A stretch of DNA of 64,000 nt, from assembly GCF_001622165.1 (NCBI RefSeq), contig NZ_LVWG01000009.1, positions 1-64,000 of the forward strand. The letters are read 5' to 3'. Positions 1 through 8,936 of the stretch are shown here, piece after piece. The notes under the pieces are model-generated. The model did no database searches and was not told the origin of the DNA. It saw nothing but the letters and a program-made list of their open reading frames with translations. Source of the stretch: Pelodictyon luteolum. GTDB taxonomy: Bacteria; Bacteroidota; Chlorobiia; Chlorobiales; Chlorobiaceae. A program made the translations under genes and the position numbers. Every line of letters starts with the position of its first letter. The stretch's first letter is position 1.

Positions 1-42
1 CTAGTGGTGTTTGATATCGACATGACGGCAGAGAAGCCCTGA
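1..42 (+). CDS. 3' end of an unidentified gene (partial)
   Basis: The first 14 codons read without interruption as LVVFDIDMTAEKP followed by TGA, and the nearest gene is on the opposite strand and convergent. This would be the C-terminus of a gene lying mostly outside the window. A hairpin (GGGGGAA / TTCCCCC) starts just after the stop. The fragment is too short to name, and it could be chance. Confidence 0.3.
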   Translation, partial: LVVFDIDMTAEKP

Positions 43-43
43 G

Positions 44-61
44 CGGGGGAATTATTCCCCC
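44..61. terminator. Hairpin between convergent gene ends
   Basis: The inverted repeat GGGGGAATTATTCCCCC overlaps the stop codon of the aminotransferase on the minus strand and follows the stop of the partial plus-strand gene. It may act on both strands. There is no clear T-run, so termination is an inference. Confidence 0.3.
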
Positions 62-1287
62 GGTCCCTGGGGAGTATCGACACCGTGGCTGCGGAGGAAC
101 TTCCTGATGTTGCGGGCCGCCTGGCGGATGCGCTCCTCATTCTCGATCATGGCTATCCTCACATACTCGTCCCCATAGGCACCAAAGCCGATACCGGGAC
201 TCACGGCGACCTTGCCTTCCCTCAGCAGCCGCTTCGAGAACTCAAGACTCCCCATCTCACGGAAGGGTTCGGGGATATGGGCCCATACGAACATGCTTGC
301 CCTCGGAGTGGTAAGCGGCCAGCCTGCGTTCTCGAAACTCTTGATCATGACATCGCGGCGTTTCCGGTAGACCTCCGTAATCTCCTGCACGCAGCTCTGG
401 TCTCCGTTCAGGGCAACGGTGGAGGCGACCTGGATCGGGGTGAAGGTGCCGTAATCGAGCCAGCTCTTTATTTTCTCGAGCGCGCCGACAAGCTTGGCGT
501 TGCCGACCATGAACCCCATGCGCCAGCCGGCCATGTTGTAGGTCTTCGAGAGGGTGTAGCTTTCAACCGCAACATCCTTGGCTCCCGGCACCTGCAGGAT
601 TGACGGGGTGACATAGCCGTCAAAGGTTATTTCGGCGTAGGCGATGTCGCTGATAATATAGAAGCGCTCCTGGCGTGCGATATCAACCAGCTTTTCATAG
701 AAGGAGAGATTGACGGTCGCTGTCGTCGGGTTGTTGGGAAAGTTGACAACCAGGTACTTCGGCTTCGGGGTCGACTCCCTGAGGGCGGTTTCCACGTTGC
801 GGAAGAAAGCATCCTCGTCAAGGGTGAAATCCTCGTTCAGCTCCAGCTTCATGCGATGTACGTTGCCACCGGCCAGAATGAACGCCTGGGAATGGATCGG
901 GTAGCAGGGATCGGGCACCATGGCAAGGTCGCCGGGGTTGGTGATGGCCTGCACAAGATGGACATACCCCTCTTTCGAGCCCATGGTCACGACAACCTCA
1001 CGGTCAAGGTCGAGATCAACGTTGTATTTCCTCTGGTACCAGTTTGCCACTGCGCCGCGCAGCTTGTAGATCCCTTTCGACACCGAGTAGCCGTGGGTTC
1101 TCGGGCGGTTGATGCTTTCAATCAGCTTGTCGACAATATGCTGCGGGGTCGGGCCGTCCGGGTTGCCCATCGAAAAATCGATCACATCCTCCCCTGCCCT
1201 CCGTTCAGCCATTTTCAGTTCATTGACGGCGGCAAAGACATATTTTGGAAGGCGCTTGATCCTGTCAAACTCGATTTCATCAAACAT
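52..1287 (-). CDS. alaC: PLP-dependent aminotransferase, AlaC (glutamate-pyruvate) type
   Basis: Fold-type I aminotransferase, 411 residues from the chosen start. It aligns closely over its length with Escherichia coli AlaC as I recall it: IDFSMGNPDG near the N-terminus, NFPNNPT in the substrate-binding region and the PLP-lysine motif TLSKTYNMAGWRMGF. AlaC makes alanine from pyruvate and glutamate in the cytosol. A related family, LL-diaminopimelate aminotransferase (DapL), has similar length and is the main alternative. An upstream in-frame start at 1338 adds 17 residues that do not look conserved, so the ATG at 1285-1287 (MFDEIEF) is preferred. The gene is single, convergent with the partial gene at the window edge. 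Confidence 0.85.
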   Translation of the reverse strand: MFDEIEFDRIKRLPKYVFAAVNELKMAERRAGEDVIDFSMGNPDGPTPQHIVDKLIESINRPRTHGYSVSKGIYKLRGAVANWYQRKYNVDLDLDREVVVTMGSKEGYVHLVQAITNPGDLAMVPDPCYPIHSQAFILAGGNVHRMKLELNEDFTLDEDAFFRNVETALRESTPKPKYLVVNFPNNPTTATVNLSFYEKLVDIARQERFYIISDIAYAEITFDGYVTPSILQVPGAKDVAVESYTLSKTYNMAGWRMGFMVGNAKLVGALEKIKSWLDYGTFTPIQVASTVALNGDQSCVQEITEVYRKRRDVMIKSFENAGWPLTTPRASMFVWAHIPEPFREMGSLEFSKRLLREGKVAVSPGIGFGAYGDEYVRIAMIENEERIRQAARNIRKFLRSHGVDTPQGPGE

Positions 1288-1379
1288 GGGCGGTGTCCGG
1301 AAGAGTGAATGGGTCACTTGGAAGTGGATGTTCAGCAATCATAAGCAAAAAGCGGCTGAAATCAATACGTCGCCCGTAT

Positions 1380-1865
1380 TTATTTAGCTGCTTCAACTGC
1401 TCCGGGGCTTACAACTGCCGGAAGCTCGGAAGTGCATGCCGGACAGCGTGACGCCTTTTCATGCACCTGCGTCAGGCAGAATGGACATGTCTTCCTGGAT
1501 GGCGGAGCAGGTGCGGCTGCCTCTTTCTGCCGAAGCCGGTTGATTGCCTTCACGAGAAGGAAAACAGAAAAGGCCATGATCGTGAAGCTGACAACGGCGT
1601 TGAGGAAGAGACCGTAATTGAGGGTGACGGCCCCGGCAGCCCTGGCATTGGCAAGCGCCGCATAGGGACCCGGCTCAATACCCTCCTTCATGACGACATA
1701 CAGGTTGCTGAAATCAACTCCCCCCGTAAGGAGACCGAGCGGCGGCATCATGACTTCGGATACCAATGTATTGACAATCGAGCCGAACGCTCCGCCGACG
1801 ATGATACCCACCGCCATGTCGACCACGTTGCCCTTCAGTGCAAACTCTTTGAACTCTTTCAGCAT
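1380..1865 (-). CDS. mscL: Large-conductance mechanosensitive channel MscL with C-terminal zinc ribbon
   Basis: About 161 residues from ATG 1863-1865 ([20 protein letters not shown]). The N-terminal amphipathic helix and TM1 motif [16 protein letters not shown], followed by TM2, identify the pentameric osmotic-shock release channel. After the usual C-terminal helix there is an extra ~30 residues with two CxxC pairs (CPFC and CPAC), a small zinc-ribbon not present in E. coli MscL (136 residues). It would hang in the cytoplasm. An upstream start at 1883 adds MRGGST and is less likely. Confidence 0.93.
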   Translation of the reverse strand: MLKEFKEFALKGNVVDMAVGIIVGGAFGSIVNTLVSEVMMPPLGLLTGGVDFSNLYVVMKEGIEPGPYAALANARAAGAVTLNYGLFLNAVVSFTIMAFSVFLLVKAINRLRQKEAAAPAPPSRKTCPFCLTQVHEKASRCPACTSELPAVVSPGAVEAAK

Positions 1866-2071
1866 AGTACTGCCCCCTCTCATATCTGGTTCATATGGTC
1901 ATGCTGAGCCGGCACGGCGCACCCGGCACCAGAGATTAACATCACCATAAAAGGTACAGCTCCGGAAACTGAAATCATCCTACAACATGGTATTTTCTGA
2001 ATATTTGATTACTATGCTATGTTTTCGCCCTTTCCGAGCCCGCATCTTGAACCCAACGCCATATCCACTTC

Positions 2072-3580
2072 GTGCAAGAACAAAAGAGACTTGAAGGCGA
2101 ACGCCTGAAGCAGGAGATCACCGAGGTGACCGGCAATGCGTTCAACAGCTGTTATCAGTGCGGGAAATGCACGGCAGGCTGCCCTGCCGGAAACCTTATG
2201 GACAACCCTCCCACCCGGATCATGCGCCTTGTGCAGGCCGGCATGGTCGAGGAGGCGCTCAGAAGCGACGCACTCTGGTACTGCGTCGGGTGCATGACAT
2301 GCACCTCCCGCTGCCCGCAGAACATGGACATTGCAGGCACCATGGACGCCCTGCGCTCCATCGCCCTCAGAACCGGAATGGTTTCAGACGACAAAGCAAA
2401 AAAGCTGGTGACAGCATTCCATGTCTCGTTCCTGAACAACGTCAAAAAGCACGGACGGCTTCAGGAACTCTCCCTCGTCCAGAGCTACAAACTCCGCACC
2501 CGCAGCTTCCTTCAGGACGCCGGAGCCGGCATCACCATGATCAAGGAAGGCAAGATCAATCCGCTCCATGCCCTTACAGGCAAAGAGGACGTCAAAGGAA
2601 AACAGGAGATTGCGGCAATATTCGCCGCTTCCGAAAAACAGGATCTCCACCATGCAGCGACGCGGAAACCTAAAAAAAACACGTTCACTGCAGGGACCCC
2701 GATTGCAATAGCCCCCGGCTCGACCATCGGCTACTATCCCGGATGCTCACTCAGCGGAACCGCGAAGGAGTATGACATCTCCGTCAGGAAGATGTGCTCG
2801 CTTCTCGGCCTGAAGCTGAAGGAAATCCCCGACTGGAACTGCTGCGGCGCCACCTCTGCACATGCCACCAACCACAAGCTCTCCCTCCTGCTTCCTGCAC
2901 GCAACCAGGCGTTGGCAGACCGGGAGGGGATGGAGTTGGTACTTGCTCCCTGTGCGGCATGCCAGAACCGCCAGGTCATGGCACGCCGTGCCCTCATGGA
3001 AGATCCGGAGCTCCGCCGTGAACTGAAGGAGACGACCGGCATGGAGGCGACAGGAAAGGCGCAGTTCATCGGTGTGACACAGCTCCTTGAAGCCCTCGGT
3101 TCGGAAGAGATCGCCAAACATGTGACAAAACCGCTGACATCCCTTACCCTGGCCTGTTACTACGGCTGCCTGCTCGTCAGACCTTTTGATGCCATGCAGT
3201 TCGACGACCCCGAAAACCCGATGAAAATGGAGGCTGTCCTCCAGACTCTCGGAGCCTCCACCGTCGACTGGGCCTTCAAGATCGAGTGCTGCGGTGCTGG
3301 CCTCACACTGGCCCAGCAGGGCATGGTGGAGGACCTCACGCACAACATCGCAAGGAATGCACAGGCGAACGGGGCCGAAGCCTATGCGGTCGCCTGCCCG
3401 CTCTGCCACGCCAACCTCGACATGCGCCAGGAAGGAATGAGAAAGCGCTACGGGGACATCAAACAGATGCCGGTGTACTATATTTCCGAACTGGTAGCCA
3501 TCGCCTGCGGTGCAGATCCCCTAGAGGTAGCCGTCGGCAAGCATTTTGTCCCCGCACTGGACATGGTCTCACACAGATAA
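2072..3580 (+). CDS. HdrC-HdrB fusion (heterodisulfide-reductase-like subunit)
   Basis: 502 residues, with a GTG start just downstream of an in-frame stop. Residues ~27-81 hold two ferredoxin-type [4Fe-4S] motifs, CYQCGKCTAGCP and CVGCMTCTSRCP, as in HdrC. The rest (about 220-450) is HdrB, with two CCG domains: YYPGCS...NCCG...CAAC and CYYGC...ECCG...CPLC. In methanogens these bind two noncubane [4Fe-4S] clusters that reduce a disulfide. HdrB and HdrC are usually separate, so this is a natural fusion. It is the first gene of a six-gene operon with hdrA, mvhD and Flx-like genes. The disulfide substrate here is unknown; green sulfur bacteria lack CoM-S-S-CoB, and DsrC-type persulfide/disulfide is a reasonable guess. 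No good Shine-Dalgarno precedes the GTG. Confidence 0.88.
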   Translation: MQEQKRLEGERLKQEITEVTGNAFNSCYQCGKCTAGCPAGNLMDNPPTRIMRLVQAGMVEEALRSDALWYCVGCMTCTSRCPQNMDIAGTMDALRSIALRTGMVSDDKAKKLVTAFHVSFLNNVKKHGRLQELSLVQSYKLRTRSFLQDAGAGITMIKEGKINPLHALTGKEDVKGKQEIAAIFAASEKQDLHHAATRKPKKNTFTAGTPIAIAPGSTIGYYPGCSLSGTAKEYDISVRKMCSLLGLKLKEIPDWNCCGATSAHATNHKLSLLLPARNQALADREGMELVLAPCAACQNRQVMARRALMEDPELRRELKETTGMEATGKAQFIGVTQLLEALGSEEIAKHVTKPLTSLTLACYYGCLLVRPFDAMQFDDPENPMKMEAVLQTLGASTVDWAFKIECCGAGLTLAQQGMVEDLTHNIARNAQANGAEAYAVACPLCHANLDMRQEGMRKRYGDIKQMPVYYISELVAIACGADPLEVAVGKHFVPALDMVSHR

Positions 3581-3726
3581 CACCCCAAAGAGAAAAGCGC
3601 ATTAAAAACCGCCTCTCAATGCAGAGCTGCACCTCGCAGGTGTAAAGAGGGGCGCGCGCAACAGAATTTCAAGGGAGCCCGCTGCAAGGGAGCAGCAGCA
3701 ACTCCGGACCAAAACCGAGACGATCA

Positions 3727-5697
3727 ATGGCTAAAATAGGAGTCTTCGTCTGCCACTGCGGCGAAAACATCGCCGCCAAGGTAGACTGCACCAAGCTCAA
3801 GGCAGCAATGGAAAGCCATCCCGGCGTTTCCATTGCGACCGAGTACAAGTATTTCTGCTCCGACCCCGGCCAGGAGAGCATCAAGAAAGCGATCGTCGAG
3901 CAAGGGCTCACGGGCGTCATCGTCGCCGCCTGTTCGCCCCGCATGCATGAAGCAACATTCCGTAAGGCCTGTGCGGCAGCAGGACTCAACCCCTACCTCT
4001 GCGAAATCGCAAACATCAGGGAACAGTGCTCATGGGTCCACAGCGATGGAGATGAAGCAACAGAGAAGGCAATCGAGATCACCCGTTCGCTTGTCGAAAA
4101 GGTAAAGCGGAACAATGAGCTGCAGCCCATTCTGGTGCCGGTCACAAAACGCGCACTCGTCATCGGAGGCGGCATTGCAGGCATCCAGGCGGCCCTTGAC
4201 ATCGCCAATGCCGGCGGAGAGGTCGTGCTGGTGGAGCGGGAAGCCTCGCTTGGCGGTCACATGGCCCAGCTCTCTGAAACCTTCCCCACCCTTGACTGCT
4301 CGCAGTGCATCATGACGCCACGCATGGTCGAGGCGGCGCAGCACCCGAACATCCGCCTTCTCACCTATGCAGAAATCGAAAAGGTCGAGGGCTTCATAGG
4401 GAACTTCCATGTCAGGGTCAAAATGAAGGCCCGCTACGTCGACATGCAAGCCTGTACCGGGTGCGGGGACTGCATCCAGAAATGCCCCCAGAAGAAGATT
4501 TCCGGGGAGTTCGACTGCGGGCTGGCGAACCGGCCCGCCATCTACACGCCGTTCGCACAGGCCGTACCGAACAAGCCTGTCATCGACAGCCGGCACTGCA
4601 CCTACTTCAAAAACGGCAAGTGCAAGGTCTGCGTGAAAGTATGCCAGACCAATGCCATCAATTTCGACATGCAGGACGAGTATCTGGATCTGGAAATAGG
4701 CGCAATCGTGGTTGCGACCGGGTTCCAGATCCAGGACACCTCGCTTTACGGAGAATACGGTTACGGACGCTATCCCGATGTGGTGACAGGTCTGCAGTTC
4801 GAGCGGCTCGCTTCGGCAAGCGGCCCCACCGGCGGCAGGATAGCCCGACCCTCTGATGGAAAAGAGCCTGAAACCGTCGTATTCATCCAGTGCGCCGGGT
4901 CGCGGGATCCGTCGAAGGGCGTAAGCTACTGCTCGAAGATCTGCTGCATGTACACGGCCAAACATGCCATGCTGTATGCGCATAAAAACCACCACGGCAC
5001 GAGCCGGGTCTTCTATATGGACATCCGGGCCGCAGGCAAGGGATATGACGAGTTCACCCGGCGCGCCATCGAGGAAGACGGTGCAGGCTATATCCGCGGA
5101 AGGGTCAGCAAGCTGTGGCAGGAAAACGGAAAGCTGATGGTCCGAGGCGTCGACACCCTGCTCGGCAAACCCGTTGAGGTACCGGCTGACATGGTGGTGC
5201 TGGCCACCGCCATGGTTCCGCAGCCCGATGCCAAAGAGTTTGCCAAAACGCTCGGTATCGGCTGTGACGAATACGGGTTCTTCAACGAGGCCCACATGAA
5301 GCTCCGCCCTGTCGAGACCGCGACTGCAGGTATATTCCTTGCCGGAGCCTGCCAGTCGCCAAAGGACATCCCGGACTCCGTCGCCCAGGCCTCGGCAGCG
5401 GCAAGCAAGGTACTGGCGCTCTTCAGCCGTGAAAAGCTGGAACGGGAGCCCATCATCGCCATGAACAACGAGGCAACCTGTTCGGGCTGCTGGGGCTGCG
5501 TACTCGCCTGCCCCTACAACGCCATCGAAAAAAAGGACATCACCGACCGTGCAGGCAACCTCATCCGGCGCGTAGCCTCCGTCAACCCCGGTCTCTGCCA
5601 GGGATGCGGCACCTGCGTCACCTTCTGCCGATCGAACAGCATTGATCTGGCAGGGTTTACAGAAAAACAGATATTTGCAGCGGTGATGGGGCTCTAA
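3727..5697 (+). CDS. hdrA: HdrA-type FAD iron-sulfur protein
   Basis: 656 residues, the usual size of a core HdrA. The N-terminus (CHCGENIAAKVD) is the HdrA-specific domain. A Rossmann FAD site follows near residue 140 (VIGGGIAGIQAALD), then the HdrA cysteine cluster (LDCSQCIMTPRM), a ferredoxin pair (CTGCGDCIQKCP, CKVCVKVC) and a C-terminal ferredoxin insert (CSGCWGCVLACP, CQGCGTCVTFC). In Hdr complexes this FAD is the flavin that splits electron pairs between ferredoxin and the disulfide site. It lies 146 bases after the HdrCB fusion and 37 before mvhD. A 582-residue open frame on the opposite strand is a shadow. Confidence 0.93.
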   Translation: MAKIGVFVCHCGENIAAKVDCTKLKAAMESHPGVSIATEYKYFCSDPGQESIKKAIVEQGLTGVIVAACSPRMHEATFRKACAAAGLNPYLCEIANIREQCSWVHSDGDEATEKAIEITRSLVEKVKRNNELQPILVPVTKRALVIGGGIAGIQAALDIANAGGEVVLVEREASLGGHMAQLSETFPTLDCSQCIMTPRMVEAAQHPNIRLLTYAEIEKVEGFIGNFHVRVKMKARYVDMQACTGCGDCIQKCPQKKISGEFDCGLANRPAIYTPFAQAVPNKPVIDSRHCTYFKNGKCKVCVKVCQTNAINFDMQDEYLDLEIGAIVVATGFQIQDTSLYGEYGYGRYPDVVTGLQFERLASASGPTGGRIARPSDGKEPETVVFIQCAGSRDPSKGVSYCSKICCMYTAKHAMLYAHKNHHGTSRVFYMDIRAAGKGYDEFTRRAIEEDGAGYIRGRVSKLWQENGKLMVRGVDTLLGKPVEVPADMVVLATAMVPQPDAKEFAKTLGIGCDEYGFFNEAHMKLRPVETATAGIFLAGACQSPKDIPDSVAQASAAASKVLALFSREKLEREPIIAMNNEATCSGCWGCVLACPYNAIEKKDITDRAGNLIRRVASVNPGLCQGCGTCVTFCRSNSIDLAGFTEKQIFAAVMGL

Positions 5698-5734
5698 TGC
5701 CCCCGCCCTGAAACCAGAGCAGGAGATACCACCG

Positions 5735-6184
5735 ATGAGTGAAGTGTTCGAGCCGAAAATCGTTGCATTCGTCTGCACCTACTGCACCTATGCAGGGGCA
5801 GACCTGGCCGGCACAAGCAGGCTGAAATACCCGTCCAACGTCCGCATCGTCCGTCTGCCGTGCACCGGACGGATCAGTCCGATGTTCATTCTGAAGGCCC
5901 TGCAGAAGGGTGCCGACGGGGTGCTGGTGAGCGGCTGCCACCCCGGAGACTGCCATTTCGACCACGGCAACTACCACGCCCGCCGTCGCTGGACCGTCTT
6001 CAACTCACTCCTGCAGTTTGCCGGCGTGCCCGAAGAACGTGTGAAATTCTCCTGGATCAGTGCCGCCGAGGGTATCAAGTTCGCCGAACTGATCAGGGAG
6101 ATTACCGAGGACATCAGAAAAATCGGACCCTTTGAAGAGTACCATAAACTTATTGCCGAAACCGGCAGCGCAGCTCCATTATAA
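5735..6184 (+). CDS. mvhD: MvhD/FlxD-type iron-sulfur electron-transfer subunit
   Basis: 149 residues with the MvhD signature: CTYCTYAGADLAG near the N-terminus, then LPCTGR and SGCHPGDCHF, ligating a [2Fe-2S] cluster. In methanogens MvhD carries electrons from the [NiFe] hydrogenase to HdrA; in bacteria FlxD carries them from the NADH-oxidising FlxABC module. No MvhA or MvhG hydrogenase gene is nearby and Flx-like genes follow, so the Flx role is favoured. It sits 37 bases after hdrA and 12 before the next gene. Confidence 0.9.
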   Translation: MSEVFEPKIVAFVCTYCTYAGADLAGTSRLKYPSNVRIVRLPCTGRISPMFILKALQKGADGVLVSGCHPGDCHFDHGNYHARRRWTVFNSLLQFAGVPEERVKFSWISAAEGIKFAELIREITEDIRKIGPFEEYHKLIAETGSAAPL

Positions 6185-6196
6185 TCCACCCTCTTC

Positions 6197-7027
6197 ATGA
6201 GCATACAGGAACACTACCGGTCCCGTGCAAAAGAACTGCTGAGTTCGGGAACCGTCAAAATGGTCATCGGTTACGGTACGGGATCAACCCCGGACCGCCG
6301 ACGCCCCGTTTTCATCACCAGCCCGGATGAAACGGACCGGCTTGTGCTCGACAAGGCCTGCCGCACAAACCTTTCGGGCTATCTGCTTCGCGAGGGACTC
6401 CTCAGCGACCAGAAACAGGTGGCCGTCTTTTTCAATCTGGACGGCGTGCGGTCGCTCAACATCCTTGCCGCGGAGTCGCAGCTCGAAACCGCTCAGGTAC
6501 TGGTGCTGGGGTTCAGGATTGAGGGTGAGGAAGTAACAGCACTTCAGGGCGAGAGAGCCGCTGATTTTAAATCACTCATTGCCGCAGCGAAGGAACAGCG
6601 CAAGAGTCAGCCGCCGCATGAACTGCAGGAGAAGCTCGAAGCGATGACGCCTAAAGAGCGGTTCAGTTTCTGGGAAGCGGAATTTTCCCGCTGCATCAAA
6701 TGCTACGCATGCCGCCAGGCCTGCCCGATGTGCTGGTGCCGCCGCTGTGTGGTCGACAACAACCAGCCGCAGTGGGTCAACACCTCATCCCACACCCTCG
6801 GCAACCTTGAATGGAACCTCCTCCGGGCATTCCATCTTGCAGGGCGGTGCGTCGAATGCGGCAACTGCAGCCGGGCATGCCCGGCCGACATCCCGCTGCA
6901 CCTCCTCAACCGCAGGATGAGCGATGAGGTCCAGGGATCGTTCGACCACTATCCCGGCATGGACGAAGCGCAGGAGCCGGTGCTCGCCAGCTTCAGAAAA
7001 GACGATCCCGAGACTTTCATTCTTTAA
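6197..7027 (+). CDS. FlxC/FlxB-like [4Fe-4S] ferredoxin subunit of the Hdr/Flx complex
   Basis: 276 residues. The N-terminal ~150 residues have no motif I recognise. The C-terminal part has a cysteine-rich stretch (CIKCYACRQACPMCWCRRC, about 173-191) and a second ferredoxin motif (CVECGNCSRACP, about 219-230). Similar proteins are annotated as hydrogenase- or CoB-CoM-reductase-associated 4Fe-4S proteins. Position between mvhD and another two-cluster protein fits an electron relay between NADH and HdrA. Which of FlxB or FlxC it corresponds to cannot be settled from sequence alone. Confidence 0.75.
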   Translation: MSIQEHYRSRAKELLSSGTVKMVIGYGTGSTPDRRRPVFITSPDETDRLVLDKACRTNLSGYLLREGLLSDQKQVAVFFNLDGVRSLNILAAESQLETAQVLVLGFRIEGEEVTALQGERAADFKSLIAAAKEQRKSQPPHELQEKLEAMTPKERFSFWEAEFSRCIKCYACRQACPMCWCRRCVVDNNQPQWVNTSSHTLGNLEWNLLRAFHLAGRCVECGNCSRACPADIPLHLLNRRMSDEVQGSFDHYPGMDEAQEPVLASFRKDDPETFIL

Positions 7028-7040
7028 CTGAACACAAGAG

Positions 7041-8054
7041 ATGGCCACACTACTTTATTCCGCGAGCCTCAACGACTGCATCGCCAGGTGGCGGGAGGAC
7101 GGCCTTATGGTCTTCGGGCCTTCAACTGCCGGGGGGGTCTCGGGGTTTCGGGAAGTCGAAGACGCCGGGTCGCTCGACCTCGACCTGGTCCTTACCCGAA
7201 GCACCCTGAAAGAGCTCTTCTTCCCGCGCACTGAACCGATGCTTGGATACCGGATAGGAAAACAGCAGATCGAAACAGAGGAGTTCATCCCGCCGGAGGG
7301 CCGAAGGATCATTTTCGGGGTCCGTCCATGCGATGCTGCAGGAATGCAGGTCGACGACGCCCTCTTCGACTGGGACTACCACGATGCGTACTGGTTCCGA
7401 CGCCGTGACAGCTCCGTCATCTTCAGCATTGCATGCACACACTCAGACGCTTTCTGCATGTGCACCTCGCTCGGACTTGCGCCCGACAGCACGAAAGGAT
7501 CCGACGTGCTGCTCCGCCCTCTTGCCGCCGGTAACGGCTGGAAGGTCGAGGCACTCACCGAACGCGGAGAGAACGCCCTTTCCTCCATTTCCTCACTCTT
7601 GAAAGAAGGCGGCGACGCACCGGCCCCCCTCACCGATGTCCCGGTGAAGTTCGACCTTGAGGCATGCAGGCGGTGGCTTGCCGACCCGGAAAACTTCGAA
7701 AGCCGGTTCTGGAAAGAGATCTCGGAACGATGCATCGGCTGTGGATCCTGCACCTACCTCTGCCCCACCTGCCACTGCTTCGACATCCAGGACGAGGGAG
7801 ACACCTACCAGGGCGTGAGGCGCAAGAACTGGGACAGCTGCTCGTTTTCTCTTTTCACCATGCATACCTCCGGCCACAACCCGCGGGCGACACAGTCTGC
7901 CCGGTGGAGGCAGCGCATCATGCACAAGTTCAATTACTTCTCCCTTAAATTCAACGTCAACAGCTGTACCGGCTGCGGACGATGCACCCGTGAGTGCCCG
8001 GTCGACATGGGCGTAACGGAAACTTTACAAGCGATATCAACACTACAGCGGTGA
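7041..8054 (+). CDS. FlxB-like [4Fe-4S] dicluster protein (hydrogenase/sulfur-reductase subunit family)
   Basis: 337 residues. The N-terminal ~230 residues resemble the beta subunit of sulfhydrogenase-type enzymes (conserved IIFGVRPCDAAGM). Two ferredoxin motifs lie at the C-terminus: CIGCGSCTYLCPTCHCFD and CTGCGRCTRECPVD. This family passes electrons between an FAD/NAD(P)H subunit and downstream clusters. The stop codon overlaps the GTG start of the next gene (GTGA), so the two are probably translated together and form one module. The upstream neighbour ends 13 bases before. Confidence 0.8.
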   Translation: MATLLYSASLNDCIARWREDGLMVFGPSTAGGVSGFREVEDAGSLDLDLVLTRSTLKELFFPRTEPMLGYRIGKQQIETEEFIPPEGRRIIFGVRPCDAAGMQVDDALFDWDYHDAYWFRRRDSSVIFSIACTHSDAFCMCTSLGLAPDSTKGSDVLLRPLAAGNGWKVEALTERGENALSSISSLLKEGGDAPAPLTDVPVKFDLEACRRWLADPENFESRFWKEISERCIGCGSCTYLCPTCHCFDIQDEGDTYQGVRRKNWDSCSFSLFTMHTSGHNPRATQSARWRQRIMHKFNYFSLKFNVNSCTGCGRCTRECPVDMGVTETLQAISTLQR

Positions 8055-8917
8055 CTGCACACAACACGACATCAGGGGAAAACATCTACCGTCCGGCCGT
8101 CATGAACATCGTCGCCACCCGCGACGAGGCACCCGGCGTAAGGACCATGCGGCTTGAGTTCCAAGACCCGCTTGAACTCGAAAAGTTCAAGCAGGCATAC
8201 CGCACCGGCATGTTCGGCCTTTACGGCATCTACGGCGAGGGGGAAAGCACCTTCTGCGTCGCAAGCCCCGAGACCCGGAACGACTATATTGAATGCACGT
8301 TCCGCAAATCAGGCCGGGTCACCGCAGCACTCGCATCCGCTGAGATCGGAGACCTCATGACATTCCGCGGGCCGTATGGCAACCGCTTTCCGATTGAAGA
8401 GTTCCACGGTAAAAACCTTCTCTTCATTGCCGGAGGCATAGCTCTCCCCCCTACCCGCAGTGTCATATGGTCGTGCCTCGACCAACGTGACAAGTTCGGA
8501 AAAATCACCATCGTCTACGGTGCAAGAACTGTTGCCGACCTTGTCTACAAGCAGGAACTCGAAGAGTGGGAAAAGCGGGATGACGTTGAACTGGTCCTTA
8601 CGGTCGATCCGGGCGGGGAGACACCCGACTGGAAACACCGTGTAGGGTTCGTGCCGACGATCCTCGAAGAGGCGGCACCCGCGGCCGGCAACTGCGTTGC
8701 CGTGCTCTGCGGACCGCCCATCATGATCAAGTTCACGCTGGCGTCCCTGAAGAAACTCGGTTTTGAGGAGGAGAACGTCTATACGACGCTGGAAAACCGT
8801 ATGAAATGCGGCATCGGCAAGTGCGGTCGCTGCAATGTGGGTTCGGTCTATGTCTGCAAGGAGGGCCCTGTCTTTACCGCTGCCGAAGTGTCCGCCATGC
8901 CTCAGGCCGACCTGTAG
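8051..8917 (+). CDS. FlxA-like FAD/NAD(P)H-binding oxidoreductase
   Basis: 288 residues from the GTG that overlaps the preceding TGA by three bases; an upstream in-frame ATG (7994) would lie inside the previous gene. The layout is that of ferredoxin-NADP reductase/PyrK/HydG-type subunits: an N-terminal FAD-binding barrel (RGPYGNRFPIE), an NAD-binding half starting at LLFIAGGIALPP with CGPPIM, and a C-terminal [2Fe-2S] cysteine group (MKCGIGKCGRCNVG). It should be the NAD(P)H entry or exit point of the Hdr/Flx complex. It ends the operon, converging on the murB-like gene 20 bases away; I saw no terminator. Confidence 0.87.
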   Translation: MTAHNTTSGENIYRPAVMNIVATRDEAPGVRTMRLEFQDPLELEKFKQAYRTGMFGLYGIYGEGESTFCVASPETRNDYIECTFRKSGRVTAALASAEIGDLMTFRGPYGNRFPIEEFHGKNLLFIAGGIALPPTRSVIWSCLDQRDKFGKITIVYGARTVADLVYKQELEEWEKRDDVELVLTVDPGGETPDWKHRVGFVPTILEEAAPAAGNCVAVLCGPPIMIKFTLASLKKLGFEEENVYTTLENRMKCGIGKCGRCNVGSVYVCKEGPVFTAAEVSAMPQADL

Positions 8918-8936
8918 GCAGCCGTCTCTTTCCGAT

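Noticed and set aside
4030-5778. 582-residue open frame opposite hdrA
   Set aside because: Long only because of GC-rich codon structure; hdrA on the other strand has clear cofactor motifs and this has none.
7994-8050. Upstream ATG start for the FlxA-like gene
   Set aside because: It lies inside the preceding gene; the GTG overlapping that gene's stop fits the operon better.
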